DNA from: Adiantum capillus-veneris
Lineage: Eukaryota; Streptophyta; Polypodiopsida; Polypodiales; Pteridaceae
Assembly (NCBI GenBank): GCA_014529385.2
Contig: CM043959.1
Location: forward strand, 53,515,253 to 53,579,252
Direction of reading: 5' to 3'
Length of the DNA: 64,000 nucleotides
Shown here: positions 32,936 to 44,540 of the stretch, one piece after another
Layout of the letters: every line of letters begins with the position of its first letter
Numbering within the stretch: the first letter of the stretch is position 1
Notes under the pieces: model-generated
Database searches by the model: none
What the model saw: only the letters and a program-made list of their open reading frames with translations
Told to the model about the DNA's origin: nothing
Position numbers and translations under genes: made by a program

Positions 32936-34632
32936 TTACTCTAATGTAGCATTGTAATCATTGACAAGGTTCATACTATCCTTAAGCTGTACTCCTTGCA
33001 TCCATCTAGCATCTTCAAAAGGATAATTTTTGAACTTAATAAGATACCGTCGGATAATCTTACCATGTCATAGTACCTTGTCTTCATGCCGAAGGACAGC
33101 TTTGGGTTGTAGCACCTCTTCTTGGTCTTCAACTTCGGGAGGGTCTTCAATAATTGGTTCAGTTGGTGGCTCTCCTTTGTAGGGCTTAAGTAGGCTTACA
33201 TGAAAGGCATTGTGTATGAGCCAATGGTTGGGTAACTTGAGTTGATAAGCCGTCTCATTGATGGGCTTCAAGATTTGGAAAGGACCATAGTATCTTTTTG
33301 CTAGTTTAGCATAATACTTTTGATGGCCCGTAGGATTTTTGCCCGTCGTTTGCCTTAATCGAGCCTTAGGAAACTTGAGTAAGACCCAATCATTTTGTTT
33401 GAACATTAAGGCTCTTCTGTGCTTATCAGCAGCAGCTTTTTGCCTTTGTTGAGAGATGGATATAGCCTCCCTAATCTTTTGAAAAGATTCTTGTAGGTCA
33501 CGGCTATACTCATCGACGACGAAGATTTTCCCATGTACTTTGAGTGGCAAGGGACTTTTAGGTCTTCCCTCAATGATCTCAAAAGGTGCTTTTCCCGTAG
33601 AAGTATGTACAGTATTATTGTAGGCATACTCTACAAGAGGTAAGTACTTTTCCCATTGTGAGCGTTGATCTACTTCGGTAACATAAGTCTTGAGTAGATC
33701 GAGTATCGTAAGATTGGCTATCTCACTTTGGCCATCCGTTTGTGGGTGATAGGCCGAAGAGAAATTCAATCTTGTTCCTAGATTTTCAAAGAGACCTTTC
33801 CAGAAATTACTGGTCATTCTAGGATCTCTATCTGACACGATGGATGTGGGTAATCCATGGTGCTTGAAAATCTGAGATATGAAGAGAGTTGCCATTTGAT
33901 GTGCCTTAATAGTCTTTTTGACAGGAATAAAATGTGCTTGCTTACTAAACGTGTCGACTATTGTCCATATTCCTGTATTCCCATGGATAGACTTGGGTAA
34001 TCCAAAGATGAAATCCATGGATATACTCTCCCATGGTGAATTTGGAATAGGCAATGGCTGGAGTAATCCAGGTGTCTTCCCTCTATCATACTTGGTCTTT
34101 CGGCATACTACACATTTTGATACATACTCTTGTATGTCCACTTTCATGGTAGGCCAATAGAAGTACGTCTCTACTCCTTGGAGAGTAGGTTGAATACCTC
34201 TATGCTCCGCATATGGAGGAGCATGGGATTCATACATAAATTTCTTACGAAGGGAATGGGTAACACATAGCCTATTGCCGTGGAGAAGATAACCATCCTG
34301 CAAGGTGAATGGTTCCTCTTTCTTCCCCAAAGCAAGGGCTGACATTATGTCTCTAAAGTCAGGGTCAGTAGCATACTCATCTATTATAGAGGATAGATCA
34401 TGGTGAGTAGCTACAGACACCGCATTAACTTTTGGTCGTCGTGAAAGTGCATTGGCAACTTGATTGTGCTTACCAGCTATGTGAGCAATATGGAAATTAA
34501 ATTGCGAAAGAAAATTTGCCCACCTCATTTGTTTGTCCGAAAGCTTGGTTTGTGTCATGAAATACTTGAGACTTTGGTGGTCGGTTCGTAGGATAAATGG
34601 AGTCCCCAATAGGTAGTGCTTCCATGTGTCTA
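32936..34632 (-). pseudogene. RNase H end, integrase and chromodomain-like tail of B2
   Basis: The frame from 34609 (GTPFILRTDHQSLKYFMTQ) covers the RNase H end, then integrase: zinc site ending CVVCRKTKYDRGK, core Asp MDFIFGLPKS, second Asp SDRDPRMTSNFW, Glu HPQTDGQSEIANL. The C-terminal part has YYGPFQILKPINETAYQL and HVSLLKPYKG. An in-frame TGA at 33068-33070 interrupts the chromodomain-like tail, which then continues with RYLIKFKNYPFEDARW to a TAA at 32936. The region is otherwise open for over 1.5 kb, so decay is recent. Confidence 0.93.
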
Positions 34633-36711
34633 GGCATGTAGAACAGCTAAAAGCTCTTTCTCATAAATGCCCAAGACTCGTTCATCAATATCGAGCCTTC
34701 GGCTCTCATATGCTATGGCATGCCCTTCTTGAAACAAAACTGCTCCAAGGCAATCATCACAAGCATCACATTGGACCTCAAATGGCTTTGAGAGATCCGG
34801 AAGCATGAGGGTTGGTTGGGAAGTAATTTTCTCTTTGAGATTTTCAAAAGCATTTTGCTCCTTAGCAGTCCATACAAACTTAACGTTCTTCTTAGTTAAG
34901 TCGTGTAGTGGTCCTGCTACTTGAGAGAATTTTGCTATGAAGCGTCTATAGTATGCACACATATCAACAAAGCTTCTTAGCTCATGTAGAATTCTTGGGT
35001 TAGGCCATGCTTTTATTACCTCTAACTTTGATGGATCCATTTGGATACCATCTTTAGAGATAATATGACCTAGGTATTGAATCTCTTGAAGGAAGAATTC
35101 GCTTTTCTTTTGGTTGAGATAAAGCTTGTTCTCCCTCAATGCTTGAAAAATCACTTGGAGATGTTGCTTATGTTCCTCCAAAGGCTTGGAGTAGATGATG
35201 ATATCATCAAAGAACACTCCAGTGAATTTACGATATGGTCTAAAAATTTTCTCCATCAAACGATTGAACGTAGCTGGTGCATTAGTCAAGCCAAAAGGCA
35301 TGACTAGATATTCATAAAGACCAAACGTTGTGCGAAACGCGGTCTTTAAGATATCTTCATCCACTATCCTTATTTGATGATAGCCACTCTTAAGGTCAAT
35401 CCTACTGAAGTATGTAGAGCCTTGTAGCTTATCAAACAGATCTTCTGCCCGAGGTACGGGAAATCTGTTTTTGATAGTGATATGGTTTAATGCTCGATAG
35501 TCCACACACATATGGTATGTACCATCTTTCTTTTGTACTAAAAGGACTGGAGAACAAAAGGGAGAGGAACTAGGCCTCACCATCCCTTTGTCTACCAGCT
35601 CTTGTACTTGCCTCATGATCTCCTCTTGTTGAGCTTGTGAGACTCGATAAGGAGGCTTGTTAGGTGGTGAGCTTCCAGGAAGGAGCTCAATACGATAGTC
35701 ATCATCCCCTCGTTTTGGAGGTAAGTCCATAGGGATATCATCGATGAACACATCTTGGAATCCTTTTAGAAAATTAGACAAGTCTAACTCTTCTTGATTC
35801 CTACCATTTACATTTGATGAAACATTAGTATCTTTTAGAGACTCTTTGATAAAAATCATGTACGCAGAAACTGAGCTCTTCATTGACTTATCAAAAGAAA
35901 GAGGATTTACAAGTGGAATAGTGCGACCACGCTCACTAGCATCTATATACATGTTCTTTCCCCTGTAGGTGAAGTAGATTCTCCTTTCAGGGAACTTCAT
36001 GTTGGCAGCCATGCGATCAAACCATGGTGCTCCTAGGATAACATCCTCATGTTGGAGAGGAGAGATGAAGAAGTCTTCTTTGTCGACATAGCTTTGGACA
36101 TGAAGCCTCAACTTCCTAATCAAGGGAGTAACGGAGGCTTGTTGTCCCTTGAAAGCTGCATCAGCCACTACTATATCTCCCATCTCAAAAGCTTGAATGC
36201 CCAACTTGGTGGCCAACTCCATTGATATGAAGTTGAGAGTAGAGCCAGGGTCAAACAAGATGAAGGCATCATGCTCTCTTACCTTTCCCCAAGCATAGGA
36301 AAGTGATGATCCTTTGCAATGAGCATCCTCTTTTGGAGCTTCGATGGTAGAAGCCCTAGGAATCTCATTGCGAGCATTCTTCTTGGGGCAAGAACGATAG
36401 CCATGTCCTTGCTCCCCACACTTGAAACACTTATGGTCCTTGCGAAAAGCTTCAAGCTCTTCAGGAGAGAGTTTGTTTTTACCTTTGTAAACTCCCTTCT
36501 CCTTGGACCGATTGTTGTTGTTGTTGTTGGAATTGGCTTGGGAAGTATTTTGAACATTGGTTTTTTCCTTTGCATCATGTTTGTCTTTGTTTTCCATGGG
36601 CTTGACATTACGTCTAGCCCCTTGATGGAAATTGATGCGTGAAGCAACCATGGTGTGATGGATTACTTTGCTAATAGTACCAGGCCGTTGAGAGTTGATG
36701 TATTCGGCCAT
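34630..36711 (-). pseudogene. gag C-terminus, protease, RT and RNase H of B2
   Basis: 693 codons open. A knuckle CFKCGEQGHGYRSC lies at residues 95-108; the protease box LFDPGSTLNFIS has its Asp at residue 154 with Pro in place of Ser/Thr, a variant also known in other plant chromoviruses. RT shows [53 protein letters not shown] and the catalytic VFFDDIIIYS. RNase H has FEVQCDACDDCLGAVLFQ and YEKELLAVLHA, where a one-base deletion near 34633 shifts the frame. Without that shift it would continue directly into integrase. Confidence 0.94.
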
Positions 36712-37900
36712 CTCTTCAGGTAATCCCGCACAGAATTGCTGCCTTTGCTCGGCAAAGTATATCTTTTGAAAGACAGTAGCCTTGAGATGTAAATCCCAAA
36801 ACTTGTCGACATATTTGTGATAGACTCATGGGAGAGGAGCTTCAAGCTGCGCCATTCGGTAAGCACTTTGTCCTTTGTATCGCTTGCAAGGAATTGCTTC
36901 ATGATGGAAACTCGTAGAGTTTTCCATGTCTTTGGGGCTTCACCATTTCAACGAAGGCTAGCCCACCATTGACGAGCTGATTTTTGGAAGTGCATAGCTA
37001 CATGGCATAGCTTAGAGGACTCTGTGAAGCCCTCATCTCTAAAGGCCGCATCAAATTGCCGAATGAAGGCCAACACTTTGTCGGTAGCACCAAAGGTGCC
37101 ATCATAGGTGAGAAAAGAGATACTCTTTCCTCCCTCTTTGAACTTCTTTAGCTTTTGTGACCTTCATCATGCAGGAAATGATTTGCGATGTCCTCCTCTC
37201 TTGTATTCTCTAGGAGAATAGCCATAACTTTCGTCGGAAGAGGAGGAAGGTGAAGAAGAAGGAGAAGAGGGTGACCTCTTCCTAGCCCTTTTATTCCTTT
37301 GTTTCCTCTCTTGCCTTTCAGAATGATGAGGAGAAGGACTATGTGTTGATCTTTTCCTCTTAGGGAGAGTGGGCGATCGTCTAGACCGCCGTCTTCCTGG
37401 AGCCACATCTTCAGAGGAACTTAAACTTTCATTGCTTCCTTGCTCTTTGGATGCCTCCTCTCGAATGGGAGAGAGTCTTCTTTTGGAGAGTTTTAGCGGG
37501 AAGAGAAAGGAAAAAGACTAGAGTGCAAAGAAGCTTGAAATACAGAATAGGAAAGTGGGTAGCATGGTGCGATCGCAATCATATCATGGTTCTAGTGCAA
37601 AAGATCGATTTCGACAGCGGTTGGTGACAAGGCGACGAAATGGCAGACGTTGGGTGGAAAATCAATAAATTTTTGACACTAACCATTCCCATATTGGGCT
37701 TACATTGTAATGCCACGTGATTTGTTGACACCCCAATCAATGGTTTCATGTACTTCGGCTTGCAAAGCAGGGTTGCCCATAGCTTGCTTCAACCTTATGA
37801 CGAGATAATTCACAAACATGGGAGCATCATCATTAGCACCTTCATGTGCAAAATCAAAGCTATCAATGTTCATTCTACTCTCTTGATTATTGTCAGCCAT
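36712..37900 (-). pseudogene. gag of B2
   Basis: The ATG at 37900 opens MADNNQESRMNIDSFDFAHE, as in B1. The frame ends near 37700, where about 200 bp not seen in B1 follow. The basic Ser/Arg segment (APGRRRSRRSPTLPKRKRS) lies at 37406-37167, and a capsid piece with LTEWRSLKLLSHESITNMS at 36902-36663. Several frameshifts separate these parts. Confidence 0.85.
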
Positions 37901-38301
37901 GTTAACAAAATTTATGTATGTACTTAGTGTATGCTTTGGCAATTCAAAACCTTAGTTGCCACTCCTCTTAGCCTTTGAAAATCGGCTCTTAAGTATCTAC
38001 ACCCACGGCTCGAAGTGGTTAATTATAGAGAGTAGAGGAGTAGGTCTAACATAGCAGAGTTGCCAAGGGCTAGCTCCTTTCGGACTTCTTATGGCTCAAT
38101 AATGGTAAAGCCGTAGGCAAGTCTGAAAAGACTCCATTATTAAGTCCAAAGCTCCCGAGGTGTGCACCATCCCCCACATAGTGGGCTTAACAAAACCGAT
38201 AATAGATCCCAGTTCCACTTACCCTAATACAATTAACAACATCAACCATTTATAGGCTACTTAAGGACCTCTCTTTTTAAGCAAGAAAAGAGAAACCAAA
38301 T

Positions 38302-38313
38302 GCTCTGATACCA
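38302..38313 (-). other. primer binding site of B2
   Basis: Minus-strand TGGTATCAGAGC one base after the 5' LTR end. Matches the initiator tRNA-Met 3' region. This site is missing from B1. Confidence 0.94.
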
Positions 38314-38314
38314 A

Positions 38315-39913
38315 TGTAATGAAATTGGTCTATTTAACTTGAGAGTAGCGGAAATTAATGAGAGTACTTTTGAGAAATGACTTTGTGAGCATAACGGGTG
38401 AACATAATTGAAGATAGCAACATAATCATAGCAATTAGTTAACTTGGCATGAACAATACTTTTGCAAGAGAGAGAATTTAGAGAACATGACAACAGTTGA
38501 GGACCGGATTTATGTGGAGCCGGTCCCCCCTCCAATAGGCATTTGTATTATGATTTCTCCCATTAAGAGAGACTTGTTACAATACAATCTTTGTGTTCCT
38601 TGTGACCTAGGTGATGCAATGAAGATGGAAAGCTTCATGCATCACAAACATAACATAAATTTGAAGAAAGCTTTAACTATCCCAAGCCTAAGTCCCAAGA
38701 CCTCAAACACCTTCGAAGGTGGAGAGAACTAGCAGGGAATGAGGGTAGGGAAGAGGAAGAAGAAACATTTCGTAGGAGAAAGAATTAGTTCCTCACTTAT
38801 CATAACTCTTGTTGCTAGCATACATAATAGCATAGTACTGAAGAAGAAGGAGATGGAAAGCTTAAGCATCGAAGCATGGCTCTTGGTTGGATTTGCACTC
38901 CATATCCAAGAGTGTTGGTGTAGGCTCTCAACCTCTACTTGCTTGGAGAAGGAGAGGGAGCTCTTGCACTTTGCATAGCACACAATGAGAGTGTTTGTGA
39001 GTGTGTCTGGGTGAGTATACCCCCTAAGCAACCCCCCTCCTTGCTAGGTCGACCCCCTCTTCTAGCTCATTATTGAAGCTCATTGGCTCTTGCCAAGCCT
39101 AGCCAATCACAAGCTTGGGCCATTTCTAGCAATAGGTGTATTCTTGGGTCAAGTGTCTCCCTTTCCCCTTTGAGAGAGAGGACTTGATAAATGCAAAAAC
39201 AATTAGATAAGTCCAGTAATTTATCATTGGACCCCTTTGAAGCTTAGCCAATAGGATTCAAGCATCTCATGAAGGTAACATAGGTAGGGGCCTGACATGT
39301 GTCCCTGCTGCCTCTTTAAGCTTGGGCCTTCCTTGTGTGTGTGAGTGTGTGTTCTCTCTCTATCCCCTAGGAAAAGGGCTCGCCCCCCCTCTTGTAGGGA
39401 TACTTTTGACTTTTGGTGCTCAAGCACCTTAGTCATCAAGCATGACAATGCACTTGAACTAGGGGTGTTCCCACAAGCATCTCTGGCAAGCATGTCAAAG
39501 CACCTCGATCACCTTAATCAAGTAGCAAGTCAAGCACCTCAAGCATGTAGCACGTCAAGCACTTCTAGCATGACAAGCACCTCAAGCACGACAAGCACCT
39601 CGAGCTTGGGCCGAGTTCCCGCCTCAAGCTCAGCCCTAGCTTACCTAAGGTCAAAGGACTTTTACACACATTTTTGGAGGTCTTCAATGAAGCTAACCCT
39701 AAGGTCTTATGCTCCATTGGTTAGCCTTGCTCTTTGATAGACCATCTCTCATTTGGGCCCCTTTACCATTGGCCCCGTGTTGAGATAGATCTATAAGCAC
39801 ATATAAGCACATATCTATATCTTAACACTTGTTCCCGTTTATTCTCCCACATTAAGTGATCAATTTAATATGAGAAAATCATTTGGGTTGGTTAGATATT
39901 AGATTTTATGACA
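38315..39913 (-). repeat. 5' LTR of B2
   Basis: 1599 bp; plus-strand ends TGTAATGAAATTGG and ATTTTATGACA. Promoter sequences are expected here but I could not place a TATA box with certainty. Confidence 0.95.
39530..39604. repeat. minisatellite inside the B2 5' LTR
   Basis: Shorter version of the CAAGCACCT array at 32168-32269. Confidence 0.85.
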
Positions 39914-39918
39914 AAGTA
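39914..39918. repeat. target site duplication AAGTA (right of B2)
   Basis: Exact copy of 30946-30950. Confidence 0.93.
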
Positions 39919-42061
39919 TGAGGTTGGTGACAACATTTTTTGCCTCGTGAGTATTTCTATTGGATGTGTGTATCTTATCATTGCTCGATTTTCTTTAGGT
40001 GAAGGAGGTTGTTGGCCCAACACTGGTTGAGGCTCGTCTCTCCATTGGGCTGCATTATTTGGGCTGATTTGGTACCTAAGCGGAGGCGGCAATGGTCGCA
40101 ACCCCTGTGTTCCATATGACCTCTCCCTCATGTAATTCTTGTTGTGAAAACACTCATTCGTCTCGTGATTGGTCCACTTTTGCTCGATCATACACCACTT
40201 CAAGACACATGGTGCATTTGTTGCTAATGGTGGTTGTGTACATTGAGGTTCTGCCGATAGCTTTGGTTCATCTTCCTTATCACTTCTTCGACTATTTGAT
40301 CAACATTCAGCATGGTTGGAGCCTGAACACTCCCCTTTATTGTGGATTCACTCGTGGTAGAAGAGGCATTGTTGGTCGTATTGTCTACATCTTCTGTTAC
40401 CTATCCATAAACCTTACAGTTGTCAAGAAGATACAATGCTTCTCTAGTAACTTGTTCAAATGTGGTGCAAGCTTTCAAATGCAGGTCCTTCTTGAGAGTT
40501 TTGTTTTTCAAACCATCTATAAAGAGAGCTAATAATCTCTCATCTTGTGGTGGCTCTTTTACAGGACATCTCTCTATGTATTGTTTGAAGCGAAGCTTCC
40601 TTCACTTTTTGGTTCTCTTTTTGCTTGAAGGCATAGATTTGGGACACAATATTGTGCTTTATTCTCGTTTTTTTAAGAATTCCTATGCAAATTTGTGTAG
40701 AACTTGCTTTATATTAGGAAATCTTTGTTCTTCAATGGTTGAACCATGTCAAGGCTGTTCCTTCCAATGTTAACCCAGATCCCTCATACTGAGTGTGAAA
40801 ATTTGCCACTTTTTCGACTTTCAAAACTTGCTTGAAGAGAGAAAAATGTGCAGGATGTCCCAACCCATTGTACTTCTTAGCAACACACTTCCTACTTGTG
40901 ATAGACACATTTTTTGTGTTTCAACAACCATTCTCACAACTCCAAGTCCTCTTGTGAGGACATCTCTAGTCTCGTAACCCCCGTTGGGAACTATAGCTAG
41001 AGTTCTCTCTATGGCTCTTTCCTTTGGTCACACAGCTCTTATATATGTCCAGGTATCTATAACTCTAGTTGTATAAATTGGGCTTGGAGCTTCATTGTAG
41101 ATATTAGAACCCTTGAACCCAAAGATCCCATCGATCTCGGTAGTGAAAATTGTGAGTGGTGGAATGAGTCTGGAATGCACTTTTTGTTCGGACTCAATCT
41201 CCCTATTTTTGGTCTTGTCTCCGATACAATTGATCTGAATGTGCTAGGAGTGACATCATATATGATGGAGTGGGCCTCCAAATTTTGTTTATCTCTCAAG
41301 CTCCTTACAATCTACTATGGAGTATCTTCATCCATACTTATCAAGCATGGTTATATGGGTATCTATGCCTCTAATGTATGTAAAGACATACAATCCTTTG
41401 TGCTCTGAAAACTCTCCTATGTAAGGCTTGTCACACTTGTAGTGGAGCATTTGCTTGTCATTATCATATTTGTACAGCCCGACATGGGTGTTGTCCGTGT
41501 TGACTCGTGTTGTTTCATTCACTTGCCTTAGTTTTACATTTGGAGTGTCCAACTTAGGTGGCTTATCCTTTGGTTCTATGTCAACTTTGTGTTTTGTGCT
41601 TGTCATTCCCCATTTGTGCACAATTTAGAGATTTTGCACAACACAATACATTATTCCCTCATCATTGAAGTATTGATCACCACTATCGTCTATAGGCACT
41701 AGGTCAATAGGTCTCTCTTCTAATTTTATGCAGTAGCATTTATACCGTCTTTGTAAATTTTTCCACTCTGGTTGTTTTCAAGCGCAATAGTTTCATTGTG
41801 GGTACTGGTTGATGAACACCCTCCCATGTTTGTTCCCTCTTTAAAACTCACACTTTTGAATCCCTCAGTCATGTAGATATGGGATCTCTTTGATGACGTA
41901 TCAGAGAGACTTTCCATAGGGATTGGCTCTAAGGGAGGAAATGGTCCCTGATTCACACTCTCTTCAGTGGAAATATTGCTCACTTTGTATCCTATGGAAG
42001 GGTTTCTAATAGGGTAAAACCTACGTAATCTCAAATACATTAAAAAAAAACACTCTTGCAA
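39914..42061 (-). pseudogene. gag region of gypsy element C2
   Basis: Minus-strand frames carry ESVNQGPFPPLEPIPM and SDTSSKRSHIYMTEGFKSVS (42061-41726), then other pieces to 40203-39914 with KWCMIEQKWTNHETNECFHN and PQPVLGQQPPSP. The last two match the gag of element D (46877-47166: KWCAIEGKWTKHETNECYYR, PQPMLGQQPPYP). The CX(n)HX4C arrangement suggests a divergent zinc-binding site. Frames are broken repeatedly. Gag is interrupted at 39914 by B2 and continues at 30945. Confidence 0.78.
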
Positions 42062-42650
42062 AACCCTGACATGTTACCCCTTTGGCCACTTCCAAATCTT
42101 CTCTCTCAAGATCACCTCAAGCCAAAATGCTCTAGCCCTTGCAATCTATACATAAAACACTTGATGGCTATGAGTTTATAGCCGCTCTATTGGTAAAAAA
42201 TTCTTGAATTGACAAAACAATCACACTTTTAGCACAAAACCCATTTTTGCTTGCAGAACCCTCAAATGAGGTCCAAATTAAATTTTGAAAAGACCATTAT
42301 GCTTCTTGTAACTAGATCTAGCTATGGTACAATTTTGGTTTTAGTATGTAACATGGGAGCATGGATGGTGATCCAGGTACCTTAGTGGCAGAATGTGTTG
42401 AAACCTTACAAATAGGTTGCCCTTGGTACCCTTACACTAGTTATACGCTTTTTGTGTGATTTGGACTTTTTTAGGTGAGCTAAAAGTCAAACCCTAAGTC
42501 CGACTTTGTGGTTTTTCACTTCAAAGTGTTTTTAACCCTTTTGATCTACTTTTTGGATTCTTTTTAATGCAATCTTGCTTTAGGAAGTATTGTTTCTGAA
42601 GCTCTCTACTACGGATTGGAAAAGTCTCTACCAAATTTCTCAAATGGAGG

Positions 42651-42670
42651 ACATAGATTGCAATCCATGT
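42651..42670. repeat. palindrome unit of C2 leader
   Basis: ACATAGATTGCAATCCATGT: one arm mismatch (A opposite C), centre TTGCAA is itself symmetric. Confidence 0.8.
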
Positions 42671-43159
42671 TCCATCACGTCTGGACTTGGGATTTGGTTA
42701 GTTGATAGAATATGATGTTTGCAGTCTATCCCGAATATCTTTTTGACTTGGATCATTTTTGGTGAGCCAAAGGTGAATTTCTGGGTTTGTTTGAGCGATT
42801 TTTGGATTCTTCATTTTTTGGTCTTTTAGGTCACTTTCTTCAACTTTTTTCCAAGTGTCTCTTTTGGGAAATGTGTTTCTATAAGTCTCAACTACTCACT
42901 CTTCAATTTTCAACCAAAATCTCTGTTGAGGTACAAGGATCGTGATCCATGTTCCACCTCCTTTTGACATGAAATTTGGTCACCTAGTAGTCTCTACTAT
43001 TTGGAGCTATTCCCGAAATCTTTTTGGATTACTAGCTTTTGGTGATTTTTCACAACTTTCTTGTTTTGAGTGTGATTTGGTTTCAATTTGATCCCAAAAT
43101 TTTGTTTCAATTGCTATCAATCAGATGGTCTCAATTCTGGTTCAATATATCTTTGGGAA

Positions 43160-43179
43160 ATATAGATCGCGATCCATGT
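43160..43179. repeat. palindrome unit of C2 leader nearest the primer site
   Basis: ATATAGATCGCGATCCATGT: central GATCGCGATC intact, left arm with two changes. Confidence 0.8.
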
Positions 43180-43700
43180 ACCACCATAGAATAAAACTTA
43201 TCAGATTTCTTCTTGTGAGTTTTATCAGGTCCTCGGGCTACCACTTTTTGAGTTTTGATGAGCTTTTAGGTCTCTACCATCAAATCTCCAAAATTTTAGA
43301 GCTATGGTCTTATTTGCCAATAATATGGTTTTCAACCCTTTTTGCTTGATCTTTTTAGCCCAATTTGATGGCAATGGTTTCTACTTACCCTACTCCGATG
43401 TGTCGGAAAAAAACTTGGAACAAAAATGAACAAAACAGTGCAAATTAAAGTCATGAAGGAAAACAGAACAATACTCTCAAAGCATTGAGAAAATTTAAAG
43501 AATGAAATGCTTTTGTTATTTCACTCACAATTCTCTTTGCCTCTCAAGGATAGATCTAGCCGGTACCTCAACTCTAGACTCTATCAAACACTAAATCCAC
43601 ATCTAGATGCTTTACTGCTAAAGTGTAAATGGAATGGATGACATATATTTTGAAAGAACGTTGTAAATATGCACTAGGGCGCTCACCACCTAAGGATCAT

Positions 43701-43719
43701 TCCCCGACAATGGCACCGA
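43701..43719 (-). other. primer binding site of C2
   Basis: Minus-strand TCGGTGCCATTGTCGGGGA directly after GACCCGCTAATA, in the same context as the C1 primer site. Confidence 0.7.
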
Positions 43720-43828
43720 TATTAGCGGGTCGCCACGATGAACGTTATAACTATTTGACACTAAGATACTAATGTCAATACTCAGAGAAGTGACTTGGAT
43801 AAGGCAAAGAGACTCTTGAAATTTCATG
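43720..43828 (-). repeat. 3' end of the C2 LTR
   Basis: Matches the last 120 bp or so of the C1 LTR (shared TGAGTATTGACATTA and GACCCGCTAA). The rest of the LTR is missing; the sequence changes to gag-like coding at about 43829. Confidence 0.72.
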
Positions 43829-44228
43829 TAGTAGTGATCCATATCATCTTTGTAGATCTTTGCACTTTGATCATTTTTAAATTGATACTTCAAGTGCTAC
43901 AATTTCATTTTGGGTGTTGGCTGGAATGGTCCTGCTTCCATATTCGATCCCTCCTTGAAACTTACCTTGTGGAATCCCTCAACCATGTAGGTATAAGATC
44001 TCTCCAATGATGTGTCGGATATGGACCGATGGACAAGTCGATGATTCTTCTTAACTCCATACATTGTCCACTACCTCTGTAAGCCTTGTCAAGCTTCAAA
44101 AAAAACTTGATGGTACATTTTCCAATGCAATCAAGTTGCCACATAACCGATTCCTGGCAAAACTTCAAACACCCGTAAGTTGGCAATCGAGACTCGGATT
44201 GTCGATCCGAAAAGACCGACATAAGCAT
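43829..44228 (-). pseudogene. second gag fragment of the C family next to the LTR end
   Basis: Minus-strand frames give YTYMVEGFHKVSFKEGSNM and NDQSAKIYKDDMDHYYMKF, similar to HIYMTEGFKSVSFKEGTNM and NNQSGKIYKDGINA at 41726-41990. So a gag piece of the same family lies upstream of the LTR end as well as downstream of the leader. Confidence 0.68.
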
Positions 44229-44239
44229 GTGTGCTTAGG

Positions 44240-44520
44240 TCTTATATACATGTCTTGGAAGTTTCGTAACATTCAGATGTCATTTGATGCTGTAACAATC
44301 ATGTTTTGTTGTCGATTAGCGACTAGCTTTTGGTGACTTTGGTCATTTGAGTGTAGCTTGTGTTAGATGTGAGTTGTATATTGTTTTCCAAGAGATTGAC
44401 ACCCTCTTGTAGTTTCTATGCACTAGTCGAGTCAGCTTTGTCCGATGGATTGACAATTATGTTCGTGGTTCTCGCTATGTCTGCAATAAGACAGGAGTGA
44501 GGTTAGAAACCCGTCCCACA
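44240..44520 (+). repeat. 3' end of the 5' LTR of D
   Basis: Non-coding sequence ending CCGTCCCACA right before the primer site. The left border against C2 is placed at about 44240 because gag-like coding of C2 ends there; no full LTR can be outlined. Confidence 0.5.
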
Positions 44521-44540
44521 TTTGGCACCGTTGTTGAGGA
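44521..44540 (+). other. primer binding site of D
   Basis: TTTGGCACCGTTGTTGAGGA directly after CCCACA. Close to the TGGCGCCGTTGCCGGGGA-type plant gypsy primer site. Confidence 0.72.

Larger units (their letters stand above)
30951..39913 (-). mobile_element. complete Ty3/gypsy chromovirus-like element B2
   Basis: A full-length element of 8963 bp: LTRs at 38315-39913 and 30951-32576 with TG...CA ends, primer site, polypurine tract and perfect 5-bp target duplication AAGTA. It sits within the gag of C2. Pol is open over long stretches: 36711-34630 and 34609-32936, broken by one base deletion near 34633 and one TGA near 33068. Gag is more damaged. It is the intact-structure relative of B1 at 10916. 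Confidence 0.96.
42062..43700 (-). repeat. untranslated leader of C2 with palindrome-bearing repeats
   Basis: The inverted counterpart of the C1 leader. Palindromes lie at 42359-42378, 42651-42670, 42933-42952 and 43160-43179, spaced 292, 282 and 227 bp. Intervening sequence is similar in kind to C1 (TTTTTGGA(C/T)T segments) but has drifted much more than the palindromes. Confidence 0.83.
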
